From NCBI GenBank assembly GCA_023461115.1, contig JAEWOA010000324.1, forward strand, positions 1 to 11,115: 11,115 nucleotides of DNA, given 5' to 3'. The translations under genes were made by a program, and so were the position numbers. Below are positions 6,353-11,115 of this stretch, piece after piece (positions within the stretch are counted from its first letter, which is position 1; every line of letters begins with the position of its first letter). The notes beneath the pieces were generated by a model. It did not search any database and was not told where the DNA came from. It saw only the letters and a program-made list of their open reading frames with translations. The stretch comes from Actinomycetes bacterium (lineage in GTDB: Bacteria; Actinomycetota; Actinomycetes; Actinomycetales; Cellulomonadaceae).

Positions 6353-7741
6353 TTAGCGCGGCGTGGCCGCGTTGTAGTGCGCGAGGCGCTGGGCGTCCGT
6401 GAGGGCCACCCGGTACAGGGCGAGCTCGTCGATGCCGCCGCGGTAGCCGTCGACGCCGAGCGCGGTCGGGTCGTCGTACGGCTGCATGCCGGTGCCGACG
6501 ACGAACCGCGCGGGCCCCGTCGTGACGCGGCCGGGGACGTCCGCCCACCACGCGGTGGCGCCGTCGATCGAGATGCGCAGGTGCGTGCCCTGCATCGCGA
6601 CCGCGAAGTAGTGCCACTGCCCGTCGGTCTGCCGGTAGAACTGGACCGCGAGCTCGCTCGCGTTCTCGTCCGCCTGGTAGTAGAGGTTGCCCCAGCGGAA
6701 GAAGAAGCGGTCACGGAACCCGGTCGGCGTCCGCAGCTCGGCCACCACGCTCGTGCCCTGGTTCTGCTCCCACGAGTCGGCCCGCACCCACATCTCGATC
6801 GTGAAGTCGGCGGTGTCGGTGTAGACGCGGTTGGACGCGACGGCGCCGGCGCCGTCGAACCAGTTGCCGTAGTTCTGCGCGCCGAGCTGGCCCGGGAACA
6901 CGCCCGTGAGCGTCTGGCCGATCGTCCCGACGTAGTTCGAGTTCAGCCCGTGGCCGGTCGAGTCGTACGCGATCGTCCCCGACGTCTCGTTCATGCGCTG
7001 GTAGAGGAACGCGCCGTCCGCGACGACGAGGTCGCCGTAGGGGCCCAAGGACGCGGTCGCGGCCTTGGTCTGCCACGACGACGATCCGGCGACGGTCTGC
7101 GCGGTGAATGCCGCCGACGACGACGTCGCGTTCGAGACGACGACCGCGACGACCACCATCGTGGCCACGGTCGCGGCGGCGGCGGGCGCCAGGCGGCGGC
7201 CCGCGGGCTGTGCGCCGTCTCCGTTGCCCCGCGGCACGAGTGGCGTGGCCACGGCGCCCCGCGCGAGCAGCGCGAACGTGATCGCGAGGGCCGCGAGCAG
7301 GTGCCATTGGCTGTGCTGCGCCCACACCACGGGCAGCCCCACCCACGGCACGCGCAGCACGCCGAGCCACACGTCGCGGGACGGCACGGGCGTGGAGTCA
7401 CGGTCGGCGTTCGCGTCGCCCTTGGTGATCAGCTCCCCGGCGGGGGTGCGCTCGACGACCCGGTGCGTGAGCAGCGAACCCCCGTCGGAGGCGGGGTTGG
7501 CGAGCGTGACGATCGCGCCGACCGGCACGTCGTCGAACGGGACGGACCGTGACGCGACTACGTCCCCGGTCCGGATGCCGGGCTCCATGGAGCCCGACGA
7601 GATCGTCGTGACCTGATGGCCGAGCGCCGCGAAGATCAGCGGCCAGACGGCCAAGCCACCGACGACCGCGAGCACGATCCGGCACACGAACGCGCGCAGG
7701 TCGACCCCCCAGGGGACCTCCTGCGTCTGCTCGCCGGCCAT
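6353..7741 (-). CDS. SipW/ER-type signal peptidase I fused to a LamG-like (concanavalin A-like) domain
   Basis: This 462-residue protein joins two units. Residues 20-41 are a membrane segment. The peptidase core follows with SGSMEP (nucleophile Ser51), LLTHRV (His93 in place of the bacterial Lys) and TKGDAN (Asp109, with Asp113/Asp115). Ser-His-Asp is the ER/archaeal type found in SipW, which processes TasA-like substrates. A second membrane helix covers about 146-165. A third hydrophobic segment (about 187-203) is followed by SSSAAFTA (207-214) and SW (222-223), the same pattern as in the adjacent exported protein. From about 236 to the end there is a LamG-like beta-sandwich (FTIEMWVR, WHYFAVAM, ending IDELALYRVALTDAQRLAHYNAA), probably outside the cell. 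SipW-like enzymes are usually about 190 residues, so the last 250 are an addition. The ATG at 7741 has AGGAG 6 nt upstream (7748-7752). The gene follows the likely substrate gene by 73 bp. Confidence 0.88.
   Translation of the reverse strand: MAGEQTQEVPWGVDLRAFVCRIVLAVVGGLAVWPLIFAALGHQVTTISSGSMEPGIRTGDVVASRSVPFDDVPVGAIVTLANPASDGGSLLTHRVVERTPAGELITKGDANADRDSTPVPSRDVWLGVLRVPWVGLPVVWAQHSQWHLLAALAITFALLARGAVATPLVPRGNGDGAQPAGRRLAPAAAATVATMVVVAVVVSNATSSSAAFTAQTVAGSSSWQTKAATASLGPYGDLVVADGAFLYQRMNETSGTIAYDSTGHGLNSNYVGTIGQTLTGVFPGQLGAQNYGNWFDGAGAVASNRVYTDTADFTIEMWVRADSWEQNQGTSVVAELRTPTGFRDRFFFRWGNLYYQADENASELAVQFYRQTDGQWHYFAVAMQGTHLRISIDGATAWWADVPGRVTTGPARFVVGTGMQPYDDPTALGVDGYRGGIDELALYRVALTDAQRLAHYNAATPR
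7067..7123 (-). other. Internal alternate-signal cleavage motif in the peptidase fusion
   Basis: This stretch encodes SSSAAFTA followed by a short Thr/Ser/Gly linker and SWQT. The next gene upstream has SSSAAFTA, a linker of equal length, and SWTT at its signal peptide. In TasA, SipW cuts between the two alanines of AAF. By analogy the cut here would fall between Ala210 and Ala211, freeing the LamG part. Confidence 0.6.
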
Positions 7742-7771
7742 CTCGCGCTCCTGTTCCCTCCGTCGAGTGGA

Positions 7772-7810
7772 AGGCGCCCCGCCGCGGGAGGGGGTGGCGG
7801 CGGGGCGCCT
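7772..7810 (-). terminator. Intergenic hairpin (partial terminator or mRNA-stability element)
   Basis: A perfect 14-bp GC-rich stem (7772-7785 with 7797-7810) has an 11-nt loop and no U-tract. It starts 4 nt after the stop of the exported-protein gene and ends about 20 nt before the ribosome binding site of the peptidase gene. It could end most transcripts after the substrate gene, or protect that part of the mRNA, giving more substrate than peptidase. Confidence 0.6.
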
Positions 7811-7814
7811 GGTC

Positions 7815-8345
7815 TCACGGGGCCGGCGTGACCGACTGGGCCTCCCACGCGAACACCGCGTTGGTGGTCGCGCCCTCGGGGGCGGCGTCGGAGACGGACC
7901 AGTCGATCGTGTACGTCTTGGAGCCGTTGGCGGCCTGCTGCCAGGCGCCGACGCCCTCGGCGAACGTGTCGAGCGCGGCGAACGCGGCGAGCGTGCCGTC
8001 GTAGATCGTCGTGGCGCCGTCCTTGACGGTGATCGTGATGGCCTGCGCCAAGGCGTCGGTGCCGGTGCCGGTCGTCGTGTACATCACGATGTCGGACGCG
8101 ACGTTGCCGGTGTAGGTGACCACGACGTCCTTGGAGCCGTGCGATCCCGGCACCAGGCCGGTCTCGGTGAACACCGCGGTCGAGACGTGGTCGTTCGTCA
8201 GGTCGATCGAGCCCGTGGTCCAGGAGTTGGCGCCCGTCGTCGTCGTCGCCGTGAAAGCCGCGGACGAGGACTGCGCCACGATCAGGCCCGAGACGAGCAG
8301 ACCGACAGGGATGGCCGCGTACTTGGCGGACTTGCGCATGTTCAT
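7815..8345 (-). CDS. Alternate-type (SipW-dependent) signal peptide exported protein, TasA/camelysin-like
   Basis: This 176-residue protein looks like an exported structural or surface protein. It starts MNMRKSAKYA, has a hydrophobic segment (10-24), then SSSAAFTATTTTGANSW (26-42). This is the SipW-dependent signal, in which the cut precedes AFT, by analogy with TasA. The mature part (from about residue 30) is Thr/Val/Ala-rich, of alternating beta character, with almost no Lys or Cys, as in TasA-like fibre or camelysin-type beta-sandwich proteins. It resembles the actinobacterial alternate signal-mediated exported proteins; assembly into fibres is inference. The ATG at 8345 has GGGAG 6 nt upstream (8352-8356), inside a small hairpin. 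The frame runs open far upstream, but that part is antisense or leader. The SipW-like peptidase is the next gene, as in tasA-sipW operons. Confidence 0.85.
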   Translation of the reverse strand: MNMRKSAKYAAIPVGLLVSGLIVAQSSSAAFTATTTTGANSWTTGSIDLTNDHVSTAVFTETGLVPGSHGSKDVVVTYTGNVASDIVMYTTTGTGTDALAQAITITVKDGATTIYDGTLAAFAALDTFAEGVGAWQQAANGSKTYTIDWSVSDAAPEGATTNAVFAWEAQSVTPAP

Positions 8346-8348
8346 GGT

Positions 8349-8361
8349 GCTCTCCCAGAGC
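8349..8361 (-). promoter_or_regulatory. Hairpin enclosing the Shine-Dalgarno sequence
   Basis: GCTCT-GGG-AGAGC forms a 5-bp stem with a 3-nt loop. The GGGAG ribosome binding site of the exported-protein gene lies in the loop and 3' arm, so folding would hide part of it. Confidence 0.4.
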
Positions 8362-8370
8362 GCAGAAGGG

Positions 8371-8389
8371 TCGGGCCCCCTCGGCCCAA
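8371..8389 (-). promoter_or_regulatory. Leader hairpin 2
   Basis: The minus-strand stem TTGGGCC/GGCCCGA (8383-8389 with 8371-8377) has one U-G pair and a 5-nt loop. It is 10 nt upstream of the Shine-Dalgarno hairpin and could act as an expression switch or a simple stabiliser. Confidence 0.35.
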
Positions 8390-8399
8390 GTGGTGACTT

Positions 8400-8427
8400 C
8401 CGCGGTGATTCCAGTGCAACCCCGCGG
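8400..8427 (-). promoter_or_regulatory. Leader hairpin 1
   Basis: CCGCGG arms (8422-8427 and 8400-8405) enclose 16 nt. The inside can add a 4-bp GGTT/AATC helix past a bulged A, leaving a 7-nt loop, so this is the strongest local hairpin in the leader. Confidence 0.4.
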
Positions 8428-8590
8428 CCTGTACCTGAGCCGGGACCATCGGCCCACCGGCCTGAGTGCCCGTCGCGTCGGCCCTGAGTAGTGCGCTGCG
8501 CGCGGTTCGGTGTGTGGCGCCTGTCACCGGGTGAAGAGGCGAGCCGGCACCGGGGAGGGGCGGCACTCAGGCCGAGGCGGTCAGGCGCCG

Positions 8591-9145
8591 TCAGTTCAGC
8601 GCGGTGTTCGTCGGGAAGTGCGCGAGCATCGCCAGGTCCCCGCCCTGGCGGCGCAGCACGCGGCTCCACAGCGTCTCGGGGTCCGCGTCGAACGCGTCGC
8701 GCGCCAGGGCCGGCACGACGAACCACGCCCCCTCGCCCACCTCGTCCTCGAGCTGCCCGGCGCCCCACCCGGAGTGCCCGGCGAAGATCCGCAGCCCGAC
8801 GAACCGCCCGACCAGCGGCTCCGGATCGGCGTCCAAGTCGACGAGCCCGAACGGCCCGGCGAGGGAGTCGACGAACACGCTGGGCTCGTCGGCCGCCACC
8901 GCGACGCCGATCGCGCCGTCGAGCCCCACGGGGCCGCCCTGGAACAGCCCGCGCGGCACGCTCACCACGTCCTGCCACCCGGGCAGCACGGCGTCGACCT
9001 CCACCTCGAGCGGCCGGTTCAGCACCACGCCGAACGCGCCTTCGTCGCCGTGGTCGAGCAGCAGCACCACCGTGCGGTGGAAGTTCGGGTCCCCGAGCAG
9101 CGGGGAGGCGACCAGCAGCCGCCCCCCGGTGATCTCCACGCTCAC
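8591..9145 (-). CDS. YqgE/AlgH family protein (UPF0301)
   Basis: This 184-residue cytosolic protein matches YqgE/AlgH along its whole length. It opens with GGRLLVASPLLGDPNFHRTVVLLLDHGDEGAFGVVLNRPL, then has LFQGGPVG, the later GHSGWGAGQLEDEV, and a Trp in the conserved ETLWSRVL near the end. The length is normal for the family. The biochemical role is unknown; early links of AlgH to alginate regulation in Pseudomonas do not carry over. Two GTG starts are possible, 9145 and 9139. A GAGGA tract serves the first and GGGGGAG the second, so the start is uncertain by two codons. It lies 49 bp downstream of the SulP gene on the same strand and may share its transcript. Confidence 0.92.
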   Translation of the reverse strand: MSVEITGGRLLVASPLLGDPNFHRTVVLLLDHGDEGAFGVVLNRPLEVEVDAVLPGWQDVVSVPRGLFQGGPVGLDGAIGVAVAADEPSVFVDSLAGPFGLVDLDADPEPLVGRFVGLRIFAGHSGWGAGQLEDEVGEGAWFVVPALARDAFDADPETLWSRVLRRQGGDLAMLAHFPTNTALN

Positions 9146-9171
9146 TCCCCCATCCTCGCCCCTTCGGCACG

Positions 9172-9194
9172 CCCCCTCCCGCGAGCGCAGGGGG
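9172..9194 (-). terminator. Weak hairpin directly after the SulP stop
   Basis: CCCCCT (9172-9177) pairs with AGGGGG (9189-9194) around an 11-nt loop, starting at the SulP stop codon. The 6-bp stem is short and there is no U-tract, so it may be a partial terminator or nothing. Confidence 0.3.
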
Positions 9195-10898
9195 TCACGG
9201 GGCGTCCGGGGGGTCCGGGGTGTCGTGCGTGGCCACCCACGCGTGGGCCTGCGCGGTGGCCTCGTCGAGCGACGAGAACAGGATCCGGCCCTCCGGGACC
9301 ACGTGCGTGCGGCCGACCGCGTCGAGCAGGCCGCAGCGGTCCGCGACCACCATGAACTCGGGCGTCAGGCCCGCCAGGATCAGCACGTTGTCGTAGCGGC
9401 GCAGATGCCCGGCCAGGTGCTCGACCGCCTTCACGAACGTGGCCGACGGCACCTCGGGCAGCGCCCGCAGGTTGAGCACCACGGCCGCGCCCCGGCACTG
9501 CGACGCGTGCGGCCAGAGCTCCTCGATGTGCGCGACCTCGGCGAAGAACCCGGCGCCCGCGTAGTGCAGCACGGTGACCTCGTGCGACGGCAGCTCAGGC
9601 GGCGGGTCGACGAGCTCCCAGCCCGTCGCGTGCCGCTTCATGGCCTGCAGCCGTCCGTGCCGCGCCGCGGACACCGCGTAGAGCAGCAGCGAGAGCACCG
9701 CGCCGATGAACACGGCCTGCTGGAGCGGGAGCAGGGTCGTCGCGACGAAGGTCACGCCCATCGCGGACGACGAGACGGCCGAGGTCCGCAGCTCGAGCAC
9801 GATGTCCCGGCGCCGGGACATCGCGAGCTCCCCGGCGATGACGAACAACAGGCCGCCGATCACGGGCAGCGGGATGGTGTCCGCGACCGGCCCGATCAGC
9901 AGCACCAACAGCAGGAGCCACCCGCCCGCGAACACCGCGGCCCACCGGGTGCGCGCGCCCGACTCCACCGAGACGCGCGTCTGGGACATCGCGCCGCCCA
10001 CGGGAGTCGACGAGAAGGCGCCGGCCGCGAGGTTCGCGAGGCCCTGCGCGACGAAGTCGCGCGACGCGTTGGGCCGCGACCGGTCCGGGTTGTGCACGGT
10101 CGCGGTGATCCCCGCGCCCTGCACGAGCCCGACGAGCGCCACGGCGATCGCGCCCGACCAGAGCGCCGACGCCGTCGACAGGTCAGGCGCCACCAGCGGC
10201 GGCAGCGCGGACGGGACCTCACCGAGCTCGGCCGTCGTCGCCACGTCCAGGTGCGCCAGCGCGACCACCAGCCACCCCACTCCGAACGCCGCGACCACCG
10301 CGTACCGCCGGATCGGCCCCACCCGGTCGCACACCAACCACACCAGCACGGTCCCGGCGGCGACGGCCACCGACTCCCAGTCCCACTCGCCGGGGTGCGC
10401 GAACACGCCGACCAGCTTGCCGAGCGTGGTCGTCGCCTCCGGGGTGTACGCGGTGGCGTCGGGGAGCACGCCGACGAGGATCTGCAGCGCGATCCCGACG
10501 GTGAAGCCGGTCATCACCGCCATGGACACGAAGCGCATGACCGTGCCGAGCCGCAGCAGCCCGAACACCAGCATCACGGCCCCGACGAGCACCGCGAGCA
10601 TCGCCACGGCGCCGGGGTCGGTCGCGCTCAGCCCGGCCTCGTCGAGCACGCTGCCGCTCGAGATCGCGATCGCGCTGGTCACGGTCGTCACCATGAGGAC
10701 GGCGCGTGAGGTGAGCGCCGAGACGATCGTCGGCGCCATGCCGGAGTACAGGCCCGTGACCGGCGGGAACCCGCCGAGGTTGGCGTACGCCATGCCTTGC
10801 GGCAGGTTGAAGAGGCCGGTCACCAGGCCTGCGACGGCGTCGCGGCCGGTCGGCCGCCCCCAGGAGCGCCGCGCTTCCACGGCCCCAGGGTGGCCCAC
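9195..10898 (-). CDS. SulP family inorganic anion transporter with C-terminal STAS domain
   Basis: This 567-residue inner-membrane protein has the SulP (SLC26) signature near the start, LPQGMAYANLGGFPPVTGLYSGM (about residues 32-54). Ten or more hydrophobic segments follow up to about residue 420. The C-terminal domain (about 440-560) is a cytoplasmic STAS domain: VTVLHYAGAGFFAEV, then AAVVLNLRALPEV, then LAGLTPEFMVVADRCGLLDAVG. The family carries sulfate, bicarbonate or other anions, usually with H+ or Na+; the substrate here cannot be named. No carbonic anhydrase or sulfate-assimilation gene is adjacent. The length is normal. The start is uncertain: GTG at 10898 gives the longest frame with only a weak GCGGGG-like site before it, and GTG at 10880 is also possible; both precede the conserved region. 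Confidence 0.9.
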   Translation of the reverse strand: MGHPGAVEARRSWGRPTGRDAVAGLVTGLFNLPQGMAYANLGGFPPVTGLYSGMAPTIVSALTSRAVLMVTTVTSAIAISSGSVLDEAGLSATDPGAVAMLAVLVGAVMLVFGLLRLGTVMRFVSMAVMTGFTVGIALQILVGVLPDATAYTPEATTTLGKLVGVFAHPGEWDWESVAVAAGTVLVWLVCDRVGPIRRYAVVAAFGVGWLVVALAHLDVATTAELGEVPSALPPLVAPDLSTASALWSGAIAVALVGLVQGAGITATVHNPDRSRPNASRDFVAQGLANLAAGAFSSTPVGGAMSQTRVSVESGARTRWAAVFAGGWLLLLVLLIGPVADTIPLPVIGGLLFVIAGELAMSRRRDIVLELRTSAVSSSAMGVTFVATTLLPLQQAVFIGAVLSLLLYAVSAARHGRLQAMKRHATGWELVDPPPELPSHEVTVLHYAGAGFFAEVAHIEELWPHASQCRGAAVVLNLRALPEVPSATFVKAVEHLAGHLRRYDNVLILAGLTPEFMVVADRCGLLDAVGRTHVVPEGRILFSSLDEATAQAHAWVATHDTPDPPDAP

Positions 10899-11008
10899 CG
10901 GCGCACCCCGCGCACTCCCAGGGGCCCCGGCTCAGCGCACCGACCACCTCTGGTTCGATCCACCGTGCCACGACCCACACCTCACACCCCAAACCCCAAA
11001 CCCGCCGA

Positions 11009-11070
11009 GCGGGTGAGTTCGCATTGAGATCGCGCGTTTGGACGCACCATTTCGATGCGAACTCACCCGC
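11009..11070. repeat. Long near-perfect palindrome (hairpin element)
   Basis: The arms 11009-11037 and 11042-11070 pair around a TTGG tetraloop. The outer 16 bp are perfect. In plus-strand RNA, 27 of 29 positions pair (two are G-U), with mismatches only at 11031/11048 and 11033/11046. A further 6-bp CCCGCC/GGCGGG helix can form outside a 2-nt internal loop (11001-11006 with 11073-11078). It could be a terminator for a gene beyond the edge, a REP/MITE-like dispersed repeat, or a small RNA. Confidence 0.7.
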
Positions 11071-11083
11071 CGGGCGGGTTGTT

Positions 11084-11115
11084 GGGTCGGGGGGGCGGGG
11101 TGGCGGGGGGCGGGG
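11084..11115 (+). other. G-tract cluster (G-quadruplex candidate), cut by the window end
   Basis: G-runs of 3, 7, 4, 6 and at least 4 (11084-11086, 11089-11095, 11097-11100, 11105-11110, 11112-11115) are split by loops of 1-4 nt. This meets the usual G3+N1-7 quadruplex pattern on the plus strand. Confidence 0.5.

Larger units (their letters stand above)
8346..8590 (-). promoter_or_regulatory. Structured leader/regulatory region before the exported-protein gene
   Basis: This 245-bp gap holds no credible ORF. Minus-strand CTCAGG occurs at plus positions 8434-8439, 8461-8466 and 8483-8488, with an inverted copy at 8566-8571. GGCACTCAGGCCG recurs exactly and inverted (8458-8470 and 8562-8574). 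TCACCGGGTGA (8524-8534) is a small palindrome. Hairpins lie at 8400-8427, 8371-8389 and 8349-8361. I do not recognise a known riboswitch class. It could be a structured RNA, a set of operator sites, or both. Confidence 0.45.
10899..11115. other. Gene-free right edge with palindrome and G/C tracts
   Basis: No credible ORF starts or ends in these 217 bp. They hold a GGGGCCCC palindrome (10921-10928), a CCCCAAACCCCAAACCC tract (10987-11003), a 62-nt hairpin element (11009-11070) and a run of G-tracts to the edge. The SulP promoter must lie here, but no -10/-35 pair was recognised. Confidence 0.6.

Noticed and set aside
7066..7815. Minus- and plus-strand Arg/Ala-rich frames across the peptidase gene
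   Set aside because: These are out-of-frame shadows of the peptidase-LamG gene, without domains or ribosome binding sites.
8342..8566. 74-codon minus-strand frame in the leader of the exported-protein gene
   Set aside because: No ribosome binding site and low-complexity composition. It overlaps the true start in another frame, and the region is better explained by repeats and hairpins.
8400..8574. A c-di-GMP, cobalamin, TPP or glycine riboswitch in the leader
   Set aside because: The conserved core sequences of these classes, as I know them, are not present. The structure is reported as unclassified instead.
8604..10709. 700-residue plus-strand open frame
   Set aside because: It reads antisense to the YqgE and SulP genes, and its Arg/His/Gly-rich translation resembles no family. 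It comes from the high GC content.
10952..10961. GGTTCGATCC resembling a tRNA T-arm, hence a possible tRNA or attachment-site remnant
   Set aside because: The flanks do not form the T-stem, and no acceptor, D or anticodon arm is present.

Overview
The window is very GC-rich, with dense genes, GTG starts and strong G/C preference at third codon positions. This fits an actinobacterium. The gene set (lipoprotein-type class B PBP, alternate-signal exported protein with a SipW-like peptidase, YCII protein) suggests a Micrococcales member, perhaps near Cellulomonas. That placement is inference from style and content, not from a marker gene.

Layout. Positions 2-817 (+) hold the 3' part of a secreted CAP-domain protein with an Ala/Lys-rich N-terminal region, followed by a hairpin (852-892) shared with the convergent gene beyond it. 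Positions 914-3842 (-) hold a class B penicillin-binding lipoprotein (upstream) and an SDR-type sugar-nucleotide epimerase/dehydrogenase-like protein (downstream). A 247-bp divergent spacer (3843-4089) separates these from a plus-strand run: a YCII-domain protein, a small TVGFGD potassium channel with a possible leaderless start, and an AlkA-like DNA glycosylase whose GTG start overlaps the channel stop. The glycosylase overlaps tail to tail with the next, minus-strand cluster.

The most interesting part is the minus-strand cluster at 6044-8345: an alternate-signal (SipW-dependent type) exported protein, a SipW/ER-type signal peptidase fused to a LamG-like domain, and a small unrecognised ORF. 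The peptidase fusion carries, between its catalytic and LamG parts, a hydrophobic segment followed by SSSAAFTA and a downstream SW. The neighbouring exported protein has the same motif at its own signal peptide. The enzyme may therefore release its own C-terminal domain as a second product. A 14-bp perfect hairpin lies between substrate and peptidase genes. The 245-bp leader before the substrate gene is rich in structure: CTCAGG repeats, a 13-bp long-range inverted repeat and a hairpin that includes the Shine-Dalgarno sequence.

Further right on the minus strand are a YqgE/AlgH-family protein and a SulP/STAS anion transporter. The right edge (about 10987-11115) has no gene. It carries a C4A3 tract, a 62-nt near-perfect palindrome and a run of G-tracts cut by the window end.
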